Under the pieces are notes generated by a model, which was given only the letters and a program-made list of their open reading frames with translations, was not told the DNA's origin and ran no database searches. Made by a program: the position numbers and the translations under genes. Of a stretch of 64,000 nucleotides of DNA, positions 45,118 to 54,329 are shown piece by piece. Numbering within the stretch: the stretch's first letter is position 1; every line of letters starts with the position of its first letter. This DNA comes from Bradyrhizobium sp. AUGA SZCCT0176. Lineage in GTDB: Bacteria > Pseudomonadota > Alphaproteobacteria > Rhizobiales > Xanthobacteraceae. Where the stretch lies: positions 62,001 to 126,000 of the forward strand of contig NZ_JAFCMB010000002.1 in assembly GCF_018130145.1 (NCBI RefSeq). Direction: 5' to 3'.

Positions 45118-45486
45118 CTAAGCCTTGCGCTTGCCCTTCGACACCACTTCCTTGGCGTATATATCCGGCTTGAAGCCAACCAGCAATTTGCCGCCGAGAT
45201 CGAGCACGGGCCGCTTGATCATCGACGGCTGCGCCAGCATCAGCGCCAGCGCCTTGCGCTCGTTCAGCCCTTCTTTGTCGCTATCCGGCAGTTTGCGGAA
45301 GGTCGTGCCGGCGCGGTTGAGCAGGGTTTCCCAGCCGAGTTCATCGGACCATTGCTTGAGCTTGTCCTTGGCGATTCCCGCGGTCTTGTAGTCGTGGAAG
45401 TCGTAGGCGGCGCCTTGGCTGTCGAGCCAGGCCCGGGCCTTCTTCATGGTGTCGCAGTTCTTGATGCCGTAGATGGTGATGGGCAT
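45118..45486 (-). CDS. ArsC/Spx-family protein (YffB-like)
   Basis: 122 residues with thioredoxin-like fold of the ArsC family: MPITIYGIKNCDTMKKAR with the active-site C11, a WS..LGWETLLNRAGTTFR region, and PSMIKRPVLD. YffB-type members lack proven arsenate reductase activity and may reduce glutathionylated targets. There is no arsenic operon nearby. ATG at 45486 is preferred over the frame's earlier start at 45513. Confidence 0.85.
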   Translation of the reverse strand: MPITIYGIKNCDTMKKARAWLDSQGAAYDFHDYKTAGIAKDKLKQWSDELGWETLLNRAGTTFRKLPDSDKEGLNERKALALMLAQPSMIKRPVLDLGGKLLVGFKPDIYAKEVVSKGKRKA

Positions 45487-45599
45487 TTCAATGCATTCCA
45501 GATTTGGCGCCATGTTGGCGGAGCGTCCGCAGGTTTTTATACAATGCAGATCAGCGAATCCATCATAGACTGACGTGTCACCCGCAGGTGAGGCCCCGC

Positions 45600-45758
45600 A
45601 TGGAATTCACCCTTTTGTTTCTGGCAGCAAGCATCGTGATGCTGGTTGCCTGGCGCGGTTCTCGGGCCCTTGCGCTCGGCCTTTACGCCGCCGCCATGAT
45701 CGCCTGCGTCGCAACCTATCTGCATCACGCAACCGATACGTTGAAACTGTCGTTCTGA
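45600..45758 (+). CDS. DUF5993-like small membrane protein
   Basis: A 52-residue protein with two membrane segments (about 4-18 and 23-41) ending HHATDTLKLSF. The composition and ending match the DUF5993 family as I recall it, whose members are encoded next to DsbB. ATG at 45600 follows GTGAGG. It ends seven bases before dsbB and is surely cotranscribed; a helper role in the disulfide relay is inference. Confidence 0.75.
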   Translation: MEFTLLFLAASIVMLVAWRGSRALALGLYAAAMIACVATYLHHATDTLKLSF

Positions 45759-45765
45759 GCCGCGC

Positions 45766-46323
45766 ATGACCCAGACCCGCGCCATCACCCTGAATGCGCT
45801 CAGCCTCTACGCCGTCGCGCTGGTGTTGGCGGCGGCGTTCGCGGCGCAGCTCCTGCTGCACGAACTGCCCTGCCCGCTCTGCCTGCTGCAGCGCATCCTG
45901 TTTGCGATGCTGGCCATCGGCCCGATCCTGAACATCCGTTTCGGCCCGCGTCCCAGCCATTATGCGTTGTCGCTATTGGCAGCGGTTGCCGGCGCGGTCG
46001 CCTCGACGCGGCAGGTGCTGCTGCACATCATGCCGGGAGATCCGGGCTATGGTTCGGCCTTGCTCGGCTATCACTATTACACCTGGGCCCTGATCGGCTT
46101 CATCGCTGCCATCGTTCTGCTCGCGGCGGCGCTGCTGTTCGACCGTCAGTTCGAAGATGATGGCGCTGCATTGCCGCCGACCGGCGGCCTGTTTGCGCAG
46201 GCCGCCGTCTGGCTCGTGATCGGGCTGACAGGTCTCAATGTGGTTTCGACCCTCCTTGAATGCGGTTTCGGCGCCTGCGCCGACAATCCGACCGTCTACG
46301 AACTGCTCAAGCGCTTCTCCTAA
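45766..46323 (+). CDS. DsbB-family disulfide bond formation protein, atypical
   Basis: A 185-residue membrane protein with the quinone-linked first cysteine pair C36-x2-C39 (ELPCPLCLLQR) after segment 1. The usual second pair in periplasmic loop 2 is absent; instead C166 and C171 (LLECGFGACADNP) lie beyond a fifth hydrophobic segment (about 143-163). With five segments the C-terminus would face the periplasm, so the second pair may simply have moved. It should pass electrons from a DsbA-like partner to quinone. The stop overlaps the convergent GST gene by four bases. Confidence 0.85.
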   Translation: MTQTRAITLNALSLYAVALVLAAAFAAQLLLHELPCPLCLLQRILFAMLAIGPILNIRFGPRPSHYALSLLAAVAGAVASTRQVLLHIMPGDPGYGSALLGYHYYTWALIGFIAAIVLLAAALLFDRQFEDDGAALPPTGGLFAQAAVWLVIGLTGLNVVSTLLECGFGACADNPTVYELLKRFS

Positions 46324-47024
46324 GGCCGCTTCGGAATATTCAGGCCGCGCTCCACGGCAGGCCGCGCGAGGCCGCGCTCCAGCCATGCCGGCACGTGTCT
46401 AAAACTATCGAACGCGACGAGTTCACGCGCACCATAGAAACCGATCAGGTTGCGCACCCAGCCGAGCATCGAAATATCGGCAATGGTATATTCATCGTCC
46501 ATCACCCACTGCCGGTCATTGAGGTGCATCTCCAGCACCCCGAGCAGGCGCTTGGACTCGGCGACATAGCGCTCGAGCGGCCGCTTATCGGCAAATTCCT
46601 TGCCAGCGAATTTATGGAAGAAGCCGACCTGGCCGAACATCGGTCCGATCCCGCCCATCTGGAAGTGCACCCATTGAATGGTCTGCCAGCGGCGCGCGGC
46701 GTCCGCCGGCAGCAGCTTGCCGGTCTTCTCGGCGAGGTATTGCAGGATCGCGCCGGACTCGAACAGACCAAGCGGCTTGCCGCCGGGTCCATCGGGATCG
46801 AGAATCGCGGGTATCTTGCCGTTCGGATTCAGCGACAGGAATTCCGGCGTCTTCTGGTCGTCCTTGTTGAAGTCGACCAGATGCACTTCGTAAGGCAGCC
46901 CGATCTCTTCCAGCATGATCGAGATCTTGACGCCATTCGGCGTCGGGAGCGAATAAAGCTGAAGTTTTTCGGGATGTTTGGCGGGCCAGCGTTTTGTGAT
47001 GGGAAAGCCGGAAAGGTCGGACAT
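46320..47024 (-). CDS. Glutathione S-transferase (Nu-class/YghU-like)
   Basis: 234 residues: thioredoxin-like N-terminal domain with LYSLPTPNGVKISIMLEE, NPNGKIPAI and the glutathione-binding GLFESGAILQYLAEKTG, and an all-helical C-terminal domain. TPNG at the catalytic position, without a serine or cysteine, is typical of Nu-class enzymes with disulfide reductase activity. ATG at 47024; a GTG two codons earlier is possible. Confidence 0.9.
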   Translation of the reverse strand: MSDLSGFPITKRWPAKHPEKLQLYSLPTPNGVKISIMLEEIGLPYEVHLVDFNKDDQKTPEFLSLNPNGKIPAILDPDGPGGKPLGLFESGAILQYLAEKTGKLLPADAARRWQTIQWVHFQMGGIGPMFGQVGFFHKFAGKEFADKRPLERYVAESKRLLGVLEMHLNDRQWVMDDEYTIADISMLGWVRNLIGFYGARELVAFDSFRHVPAWLERGLARPAVERGLNIPKRP

Positions 47025-47104
47025 TGACACTCGTTCTTTGCTTGGTTGTTGTCAGGCGGGTAATGTACGAACCTTGCCGCGCTTAACAAGGGTTGGCGCC
47101 ACCA

Positions 47105-47974
47105 ATGACTGATCATCCGTCGCCGCCGAAGCTGGGCATGACAGACGCGGAGCTCGCGGTTCATCCGACTGTGTTCGCGGCGGATGCTCTCAAAAGTCAG
47201 GTCGTGCTGGTGTCGGGCGGCGCCGGCGGCATCGGGCGAGCGATCGCCTGGCTGTTTGCGCGGCTCGGCGCGCATGTCGCCGTGGTCGGGCGCGATCAGG
47301 GCAAGCTCGATGCGCTGGTGGCCGAAATGGCCGGACGCGGCCTGAAAGCATCGGCCCACACCGCCGACATCAGGGAGCCCGACGCAGTCGACGCCCTGTT
47401 CGACGCCGTCTGGGACGCCCATGGAAGGCTCGATATTCTCGTCAACAGCGCCGGCGGGCAGTTTCCGCAAGCCGCGATCGACTTTTCCGTGAAGGGCTGG
47501 AACACGGTCATCAACACCAACCTAAACGGCACCTGGTACATGATGCAGGCCGCCGCGCAACGCTGGCGTGACCGCAAGCATCCCGGCAGCATCGTCAATA
47601 TCGTGGTGGTGACGACACACGGGCTCTACGGCATCGCGCATTCGGTCGCGGCGCGAGCCGGCGTGATCGGGCTGTCGCGCGCCGTCGCCGTCGAATGGGC
47701 GCCGCTGAACATCCGCGTCAATTGCGTGGCGCCCGGCGCGATCGAAACCGAGGGCTGGAACGTCTACACGCCGGAAGCCCGCGCCGCCTATCCGCGCTCG
47801 AACCCGATGATGCGCGCGGGGTCGCCCTGGGACATCGCGGAAGCCAGCGTCTACCTCGCCGCCCCATCCGGCAAATTCGTCACCGGCGAAACGCTGACGG
47901 TCGACGGCGGCGGTCAGCTCTGGGGTGAGACCTGGACCACCGGCAAGCCGGACTATTTCGGCGGCGACAGGTGA
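47105..47974 (+). CDS. SDR family oxidoreductase (PECR-like)
   Basis: A 289-residue SDR with GGAGGIGRAIA, NSAGGQFPQAA and NCVAPGAIETEGW. The canonical Tyr-x3-Lys is replaced by a segment HGLYGIAHSVAARAGVIG, as in peroxisomal trans-2-enoyl-CoA reductase and dienoyl-CoA reductase relatives, so enoyl-CoA reduction is a reasonable guess. ATG at 47105 is used; ATG at 47141 is possible. It is followed 18 bases later by a HAD hydrolase. Confidence 0.85.
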   Translation: MTDHPSPPKLGMTDAELAVHPTVFAADALKSQVVLVSGGAGGIGRAIAWLFARLGAHVAVVGRDQGKLDALVAEMAGRGLKASAHTADIREPDAVDALFDAVWDAHGRLDILVNSAGGQFPQAAIDFSVKGWNTVINTNLNGTWYMMQAAAQRWRDRKHPGSIVNIVVVTTHGLYGIAHSVAARAGVIGLSRAVAVEWAPLNIRVNCVAPGAIETEGWNVYTPEARAAYPRSNPMMRAGSPWDIAEASVYLAAPSGKFVTGETLTVDGGGQLWGETWTTGKPDYFGGDR

Positions 47975-47992
47975 TGTGCTAGTCGATCCCGC

Positions 47993-48625
47993 ATGCCCCG
48001 CTATCGCCTCGCCATTTTCGATTTCGACGGCACGCTCGCCGACTCGCTTCCCTGGTTTCGAACCGTTTTTCACGACCTGATCACGAAGTTCGACCTCGCG
48101 CCCGTCAGCGCCGAGGAACTGGAGGGATTGCGCGGACGCTCGGGCCGCGAAATCATCGCCCGCCTCAACATGCCGATGTGGAAGCTTCCAGCCATCTCGC
48201 GCGACATACGGAGGCGCAAGCTTGCGGCCGCAAACCAGATATCGCTGTTCAACGGCGCCTCGCAACTGCTGGCCGACCTGCAGAGCCTCGGCATCCACAC
48301 CGCGATCGTCAGCTCCGACAGCGAAGCATCGGTACGCCAGGTCCTCGGTCCTTCCGCGGCGCTGATCGAGCGCTTCGACTGCGGCGCCTCGCTCTTCGGC
48401 AAGCATCACAAATTCAAGCGCGTTGCGCGGCAGCTCGGAACAAGTGCTTCCGAAGTCCTCTGCATTGGCGACGAACTCCGCGATATCGAAGCCGCCAAGA
48501 CCGCCGGGATGGATTCAGGCGCGGTGGCGTGGGGCTACGCCCTGCCCGCCGCGCTGCAGGCCGCCGGGCCGACGCATTTCTTCCAAACGTTCGAAGAGAT
48601 CAAACAAGGGCTCACGATCGCCTGA
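47993..48625 (+). CDS. HAD-superfamily hydrolase (phosphoglycolate phosphatase-like)
   Basis: 210 residues with motif I IFDFDGTLADSLPWF, motif II AIVSSDSE, the motif III lysine region KHHKFKRV and motif IV CIGDELRDIEAAK. This is the Gph/PpaX type acting on small phosphate esters. Substrate unknown. It probably shares a transcript with the preceding SDR and converges with the GNAT gene. Confidence 0.88.
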   Translation: MPRYRLAIFDFDGTLADSLPWFRTVFHDLITKFDLAPVSAEELEGLRGRSGREIIARLNMPMWKLPAISRDIRRRKLAAANQISLFNGASQLLADLQSLGIHTAIVSSDSEASVRQVLGPSAALIERFDCGASLFGKHHKFKRVARQLGTSASEVLCIGDELRDIEAAKTAGMDSGAVAWGYALPAALQAAGPTHFFQTFEEIKQGLTIA

Positions 48626-48633
48626 TTGAACCG

Positions 48634-49314
48634 TCACGCCTTTTTCTGCAGCACCGTCACATGCAGGCGGCGGCGGATTTCCATTCCCTGCCGCCGATAC
48701 AGCGCGATGGCGGATTCATTGCTGGTAAACACATGCAGAAACGGAATTTCTCCCCGTGCCACAATCTGACTGGCCACTGCACCGAGCAACGCCTGCGCGT
48801 AGCCGCGGCCGCGATACGAGGGATGTACGCAGACGGCGGTCATCTCGGTGTAATTGCCGGGCTTCATGCGCTCGCCGGTCATCGCGACGAGCTGGCCATC
48901 GACCCGGATGCCGAGAAACGTTCCCAGTTCATGGGTTCGCGTACTGAAGGGACCGGGTTTTGTCAGCTCGACCAGCGCGATCATCTCGGGCACATCGGCG
49001 GCGCCGAGCGTGACGATGTCCACGCCGGGAAGCGAACTTTGCGCTGGTGTGCCGACCATCTGCTCTCCGGTCTCGGCAAGCAGGGTTTTGAAGTCATCCG
49101 GCACGCTGACCGCTTCTGACGTAAACAGCACAGCGATCTCGGTTCCGGACATCAACGCGCCAAGGGCTGCAAAGCTTTCGGGTGACATGTCCACCATGTC
49201 AGCGAATGGCGCGATCGTGAGCGGAAAGCGCCGCGCCACGGCACCGCCCTCCGCCAGCGCCTGCTGCCGGGTCGTTAGAGCGCTCCAGATGGGCTGATCG
49301 AGCGGATGGGTCAT
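48634..49314 (-). CDS. GNAT family N-acetyltransferase
   Basis: A 226-residue protein whose C-terminal half carries the acetyl-CoA binding pattern VCVHPSYRGRGYAQALL and the terminal HVFTSNESAIALYRRQGM. The N-terminal 90 residues form a second, less conserved lobe as in FR47-like members. ATG at 49314 begins the conserved block. It starts 22 bases after the dehydratase stop, so it may be the last gene of that run. Acceptor unknown. Confidence 0.88.
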   Translation of the reverse strand: MTHPLDQPIWSALTTRQQALAEGGAVARRFPLTIAPFADMVDMSPESFAALGALMSGTEIAVLFTSEAVSVPDDFKTLLAETGEQMVGTPAQSSLPGVDIVTLGAADVPEMIALVELTKPGPFSTRTHELGTFLGIRVDGQLVAMTGERMKPGNYTEMTAVCVHPSYRGRGYAQALLGAVASQIVARGEIPFLHVFTSNESAIALYRRQGMEIRRRLHVTVLQKKA

Positions 49315-49336
49315 GGTTTTGCTGGCGCAAGTCCGC

Positions 49337-51052
49337 TCAAAGCACGCAGCCATAATGCGCCGACGACACCAGCCGGATATATTTGTCGTGCACCGAGCCG
49401 CGCCGCACCCGTGCCGCGTCAGGCGCGCGCCAGTCGGCCATGCGCCGGGCGATCTCCTCGGGCGACACGTCGAGGGTGACGGTGCGAGCGCCGGGATCGA
49501 TCACGATGATATCGCCGTCGCGGACCGCCGCGATCGGCCCACCACGCGCCGCTTCCGGCGAGACATGGCCGATCAGGATGCCGTGCGAGACGCCGGAGAA
49601 GCGCCCGTCGGTGATGAGCGCGACATCCTCACCGAGGCCCTGCCCCTGCAACTGGATCGTCAGCATTACCATTTCGGGCATGCCCGGCCCGCCGACCGGA
49701 CCGACATTGCGCACCACGATCACATTGCCGGCCACGATCTCGCCGGCGCGGATCGCAGCCATCGTGGCAGCCTCGGACTCGAACACGCGGGCCGTGCCGC
49801 GAAATTGTCCGTTGTCGAGCGTCTTGCCCGACAGCTTGAGCAGGCAGCTTTCGGGCGCGAGATTACCCTTCAGGACACTGATATGGTTGTTCGGTGGCGC
49901 GACCGGATTGGACACCGGGGAAACAATTTCCTGCGGGCCGATCTGCTCCAGTGTCGGCACATCAGCGAGGTTTTCCGCCAGCGTCTTGCCGGTCACGGTC
50001 ATGACGTCGCCATGCAGCAGGCCGTTGCGCAGCAGTTCCTTCATCACGACAGGCACGCCGCCGATCGCATGCAGGCTTCCCATCGCGAACGGTCCGTGCG
50101 GCTGCAGATTGGCCAGCAGCGGCACCCGCTCGCCGACCTGCTGGATGCGTTCGATCCCAACCGGCACCTGCGCCTCGCGCGCGACCGCGAGCAGGTGGAG
50201 ATACATGTTGGTCGAACCGCCCATCGCGTAGACGGTCGTGATCGCGTTCTCGAAGGCACGCTCGGTCATGATGTCGCGCGGCCGGATGCCGGCCTCGATC
50301 AGCCGGTACAGCGCGTCGACCGAAGCACGGGCCTGCGCGCGGACGTCGGCATGGATATCGCTGCCGGCATGGTAGTCGGCGGGATGCGAGGCGCCGCGCG
50401 GCAGCATCATGCCGATCGCTTCCGCTATCGTGCTCATCGTGTTGGCGGTGAACATCGCACCGCAGGTCCCGCTGCCGGGCATCACGTTGCGTTCAATTTC
50501 AAGGAACTCTTCCGACGAGATGCGACCGGAATCGTTGGCCGCGCGCGCCTCGGCGTAATCCATCACCGTCAGATTGTTGCCCTTGGCGGCCCACGCCCCG
50601 AACGACACCCGGCCCGGCGAACTGGTGCCAGGATAGAGCACGAGACCGAAGGCATTGGTCCGCGCGAGCGGCATCAGGGCGGCAGCTCCTGTTTTGTCGC
50701 AGCCGGAGATCACGATCATGGCGTCGCCATGGTGCGCGTAGTGGCCGATCTCGAAGCAATCGGCGACGACGTCACGCGATGCCAGGCTGTAGCCCGCCGT
50801 CGGCGTGCCCTGCGTCAGCGCGTCCGACACCGCAGGCGCCCCCACGATCAGCCCCTGCCCGCCTCGTTCGGCGAGAAGTTCGACGAGCAAATCCGTAATG
50901 GTACGCACGCGATTGTTGCAGCGATGCGCGTTGGTATAGGCGCTCGCAATCGTCACGACGGCGCTGGTCTTCGCGGCGCGGTCCGGTTCGAAGCCGGCGG
51001 CACGCAATTCGACGCGGGCTTTCTTCCAGTAGGTGCTGCTGTCTTCAACCAT
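49337..51052 (-). CDS. IlvD/Edd family dehydratase
   Basis: A 571-residue iron-sulfur dehydratase. Cluster cysteines appear in HRCNNRV (C45), SGCDKTGA and [14 protein letters not shown], and the Mg/substrate loop in TDGRFSG. This family covers dihydroxy-acid dehydratase and the sugar-acid dehydratases. The length below 600 and context outside ilv genes favour a sugar-acid or other catabolic dehydratase. It begins six bases after the stop of the M20 amidohydrolase gene, so the two are cotranscribed. Confidence 0.87.
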   Translation of the reverse strand: MVEDSSTYWKKARVELRAAGFEPDRAAKTSAVVTIASAYTNAHRCNNRVRTITDLLVELLAERGGQGLIVGAPAVSDALTQGTPTAGYSLASRDVVADCFEIGHYAHHGDAMIVISGCDKTGAAALMPLARTNAFGLVLYPGTSSPGRVSFGAWAAKGNNLTVMDYAEARAANDSGRISSEEFLEIERNVMPGSGTCGAMFTANTMSTIAEAIGMMLPRGASHPADYHAGSDIHADVRAQARASVDALYRLIEAGIRPRDIMTERAFENAITTVYAMGGSTNMYLHLLAVAREAQVPVGIERIQQVGERVPLLANLQPHGPFAMGSLHAIGGVPVVMKELLRNGLLHGDVMTVTGKTLAENLADVPTLEQIGPQEIVSPVSNPVAPPNNHISVLKGNLAPESCLLKLSGKTLDNGQFRGTARVFESEAATMAAIRAGEIVAGNVIVVRNVGPVGGPGMPEMVMLTIQLQGQGLGEDVALITDGRFSGVSHGILIGHVSPEAARGGPIAAVRDGDIIVIDPGARTVTLDVSPEEIARRMADWRAPDAARVRRGSVHDKYIRLVSSAHYGCVL

Positions 51053-51058
51053 TATTGT

Positions 51059-52393
51059 TTATTTGCCCCTTGCATGCTGATCGAACGCGCTGAGCACGGC
51101 GAGCGTCAACGCCGTGATGCCGGTCTGGATAGTCGGCTTCGGCACCGGCGCGAACAGCGGTGAATGATTGCCCGCCAGCGGCGTACCGGCCTTGTTTGCC
51201 GCCATCCATCGTTCAGGCTCGTAGACGCCGATATTGAACATCATCGACGGCACCCCGGCTCCGGCGAACTCGGAAAAATCCTCGCTTGTCGTGTTCGCCG
51301 GCGTCTGCCTCAATTTTTCGCCGAACGCCGCCTTGAGCACTTTCTCGGCGGTCGCGACCACGCCAGGATCGTTGATCACGGCCTTGGTGCCCTCCGCGAT
51401 ATTGATCTCCGGTGGCGGCGCATCCGACATCGCAGCGGCGGCCTTCGCCACCCGTTCGATACCCGCCACTAACTTGTTGCGCACCGCGGGCTTGAAGGTA
51501 CGAATCGTCCCCAGCAGCGTTGCCTCATCCGGGATGATATTCCCGACCGTGCCGCTATGGATCGACCCAATGGTGACAATTGCGAATTCGGTCGGATCCT
51601 TTTCGCGGCTGATCACGCTCTGCACATCGACGATGAAGCGCGCCGCCATCATCACGGGATCGATCGTCAGCTGCGGCATCGCACCGTGACCGCCGCGGCC
51701 ACGGAACTTGATATAGAGGCCGTCGACAGTGGATGAGCCGACACCGACGCGATAGTTGACATTGCCGTAGGGAACGCCGCCGGCATGCAGGGCAAAGGCG
51801 AAATCGGGCTTCTGAAAACGCGTGAACAGGCCGTCATCCAGCATGGCCTTCGCGCCTTGCACGATTTCCTCGGCCGGCTGCGCGATGAACATCAGCGTGC
51901 CCTTCCACTGGTCCTTCAGGCCTACCAGTGTCTTGGCCGTTCCGACCCAGTTCGCCATGTGGATGTCGTGGCCGCAGCTATGCGCGACGAACGTCTCCCG
52001 GCCGTTCCAGGTGGTCTTTTCGCGGCTCGCATAGTCGAGGCCGGTCTTCTCCTCCATCGGCAGCGCATCGAGCTCGGTGCGCACCAGAATGGTGGGGCCG
52101 TCACCGTTCTTGTAGATCGCAACCAGCCCGGTCCTGCCGACCTTCTCGGTGACCTCAAAACCAAGCGCGCGCATCTCGGCGGCGAGTTTTGCCGCGGTCT
52201 TTACCTCCTGAAAGGCGAGCTCAGGATGGGCATGGAGGTCCTTGTAGAGCGCATCGAGTTTTGGATAGTCCGCCTCGAACGATTTTTCGATTGCGGCCTT
52301 GAGCGCGGGAACGTCCAACTCGGCATGTGCGGGCCAGAGCGGGAGGGCGCAGAGCGCCGCGGACACGAGCAAGGATTTGACAGAGTGCTTCAT
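51059..52393 (-). CDS. Exported M20-family amidohydrolase
   Basis: 444 residues: Sec signal peptide (cleavage near AHAEL, residue 24) followed by an M20D metalloenzyme with HAHPELAFQE, HSCGHDIHMANWVG, AQPAEE and a dimerisation domain. Relatives hydrolyse N-acyl amino acids, hippurate or indole-acetyl conjugates. Export to the periplasm is less common for M20D enzymes and suggests the substrate is trimmed before uptake. Cotranscribed with the dehydratase. Confidence 0.88.
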   Translation of the reverse strand: MKHSVKSLLVSAALCALPLWPAHAELDVPALKAAIEKSFEADYPKLDALYKDLHAHPELAFQEVKTAAKLAAEMRALGFEVTEKVGRTGLVAIYKNGDGPTILVRTELDALPMEEKTGLDYASREKTTWNGRETFVAHSCGHDIHMANWVGTAKTLVGLKDQWKGTLMFIAQPAEEIVQGAKAMLDDGLFTRFQKPDFAFALHAGGVPYGNVNYRVGVGSSTVDGLYIKFRGRGGHGAMPQLTIDPVMMAARFIVDVQSVISREKDPTEFAIVTIGSIHSGTVGNIIPDEATLLGTIRTFKPAVRNKLVAGIERVAKAAAAMSDAPPPEINIAEGTKAVINDPGVVATAEKVLKAAFGEKLRQTPANTTSEDFSEFAGAGVPSMMFNIGVYEPERWMAANKAGTPLAGNHSPLFAPVPKPTIQTGITALTLAVLSAFDQHARGK

Positions 52394-52462
52394 GGCGGTG
52401 ACGCTCCCTTGTTTCCCCGGTGTTGTTCTTATCGGCAGCTTGGACGACGGCTTGTTGGGTGT

Positions 52463-52813
52463 CTAGCCGGTTTTACCGTCGTCAAAGCTCACGATCACGG
52501 CAGCGTTGGCGATCAGGATAGGATCGTTGCCCAGATCGGACGGGATCTCGAGCCCGCCCGCGATCGCCTTCACGGTCTTGGTGCCATATGGCAATTCCTT
52601 GGCGACCGCCGCGGTATCCACCGCTTCGGGGTTCGGCACGGCGATGGTGACATCGACGTACATATCGTTGGCGGTCTTGCCCAGCATCCGGAAGAAGCCG
52701 AGGCTGGAATGGCGGATCGCGTCCGAGACCGCGCGCTTCGCGGCCTTGGTGGCGTCGCGGCCATGAACATCAACGCCCATGCCCATTTCGGTAATACAGC
52801 GCACGCGTGCCAT
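52463..52813 (-). CDS. Lin0512-like conserved protein
   Basis: A 116-residue protein matching the Lin0512/TIGR02058 pattern: RCITEMGMGVDVHGRDATKA at the start, DAIRHSSLGFF, and a C-terminal ILIANAAVIVSFD. No function is established; the motif MGMGVDVHG with His and Asp suggests metal binding. It lies between the aminotransferase-fold gene and the amidohydrolase on the same strand. Confidence 0.8.
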   Translation of the reverse strand: MARVRCITEMGMGVDVHGRDATKAAKRAVSDAIRHSSLGFFRMLGKTANDMYVDVTIAVPNPEAVDTAAVAKELPYGTKTVKAIAGGLEIPSDLGNDPILIANAAVIVSFDDGKTG

Positions 52814-52953
52814 CAGGTTTTTGCTTTCGTTGGAGTGCGGGGGATATCAGTCTTGGCGCAGAGTTTCGCGCCATGGCGGTCCGAACGCAAGCGGCCGACC
52901 GAAAGCGACCAAGCAATCCGCTCCTTCTTGACGCGGCGGGATGCGCAAACTGA

Positions 52954-54138
52954 TCACTGGCGATCCCTGAGCTTCCGAACAGCCGTCGTCAGACGATCGA
53001 TTTCGTCCTCCGTATTATAATAGTGAGGCGAGGCGCGCACGATCGAAGGTAATGCGCGCCGCTTCGCGTCGAGCAGCGTGCTCGCAGGGTCCGACGTGCT
53101 GACATTGATCCCCGCGCCGGCCAGATGCGTCTTCACCGCATCGGCCCCAAAGCCAGGGACGGAGAATGTCACGATCGCCGCCGGATGCGGTCCGAGGTCA
53201 TGGATCGTTACATCCGGAATCTGGCCAAGCCCATTGCGCAGCCGGCCGGCCAGGGTCCGACAACGCGCGGCAATCGGCTCGATTCCGATCGCCCGCGCGT
53301 AGTCCACCGCGACACCGAGCCCTAATCTTGCGGCGTAGTTGTTCTCCCAGGTCTCGAAACGACGGGCGTCGGCCCGCAGCTGGTAGCGATCGGGCGCCAC
53401 CCACGGCGCGCCGAAATGGTCGATCATCGGTGGCTCGAGCTTGCCCAGCAGCTCGCGACGCACATAAAGGAATCCGGTCCCGCGCGGACCGCGCAAGAAC
53501 TTGCGTCCCGTCGCTGAAAGCATGTCGCAGCCAAGCGCCGCGACGTTGACTGGCATCTGTCCGACGGACTGACACGCGTCGAGCAGATAGGGAATCCCGT
53601 GCGCCCTTGCGATGCGGCCGACGGCGGCCGCAGGATTCACCAGGCCGCCATTGGTGGGCACCCAGGTGATCGCGATCAGACGCACGCGATCGTCAAGCAT
53701 CCGCTCCAGCGCTTCCGCATCCAGCACGCCATTTGCGTCATCAGGGATGATCTCGATCACCGCCCCCGTGCGCTTGGCGACCTGCAGAAACGCAACGTAG
53801 TTTGCCGCATATTCGGCGCGCGCGGTCAGGATGCGATCGCCCGCGCGCAGTGGCAGGGCGTAAAAGGCCATTTGCCACGCCACAGTGGCATTTTCGGTCA
53901 GCGCAATTTCATCCCTGGCGGCGCCGATCAGACCGGCAACACTGTCGTAAACGCCGTCAAGGCGTGCTGCAGCCTCGGCGGCCGTCTCGTAGCCTCCGAT
54001 CTCGGCCTCTCGCCTGAGGTAGTCTGTCATCACCTGCAGCACCGGCAAGGGCATCAGGCCGGCGCCGGCATTGTTGAGGTGGACACGGCTGACGACACCG
54101 GGCGTCTCAGCGCGAAGGCGTTCAAGATCAATGGACAT
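52954..54138 (-). CDS. Aminotransferase class V-fold PLP enzyme
   Basis: 394 residues of fold-type I. The PLP-binding Asp region LLDACQSVGQMPV and the Schiff-base lysine in SATGRKFLRGPRGTGF are visible, as in isopenicillin N epimerase and cysteine desulfurase-like members. Substrate unknown; IscS-type function is unlikely because the persulfide cysteine loop is not evident. ATG at 54138. It may be the first gene of the run leading to the Lin0512-like protein, M20 amidohydrolase, dehydratase and GNAT. Confidence 0.85.
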   Translation of the reverse strand: MSIDLERLRAETPGVVSRVHLNNAGAGLMPLPVLQVMTDYLRREAEIGGYETAAEAAARLDGVYDSVAGLIGAARDEIALTENATVAWQMAFYALPLRAGDRILTARAEYAANYVAFLQVAKRTGAVIEIIPDDANGVLDAEALERMLDDRVRLIAITWVPTNGGLVNPAAAVGRIARAHGIPYLLDACQSVGQMPVNVAALGCDMLSATGRKFLRGPRGTGFLYVRRELLGKLEPPMIDHFGAPWVAPDRYQLRADARRFETWENNYAARLGLGVAVDYARAIGIEPIAARCRTLAGRLRNGLGQIPDVTIHDLGPHPAAIVTFSVPGFGADAVKTHLAGAGINVSTSDPASTLLDAKRRALPSIVRASPHYYNTEDEIDRLTTAVRKLRDRQ

Positions 54139-54329
54139 GAGCAATCCGGATTCAGACGAACCGAGGAAGCCTAGCAGACCAGCCCTGCCCCCGGAGGGGT
54201 GGATTGGGCATTACGAAAAAAGAAACAGACCCTGTCGGAATCCCGTCCCTCCGTTCGTCCTCCCGATGAGCCCACTCCCTCCATAGCCCCAAGCCTGCCG
54301 ATTCCCCCCAACCGACAAGGACATCCGTC

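Noticed and set aside
49313..51163. 616-codon open frame on the plus strand
   Set aside because: Antisense to the IlvD/Edd dehydratase, whose cluster cysteines and family motifs are clear. The plus-strand translation is low-complexity and His/Arg/Asp-rich.
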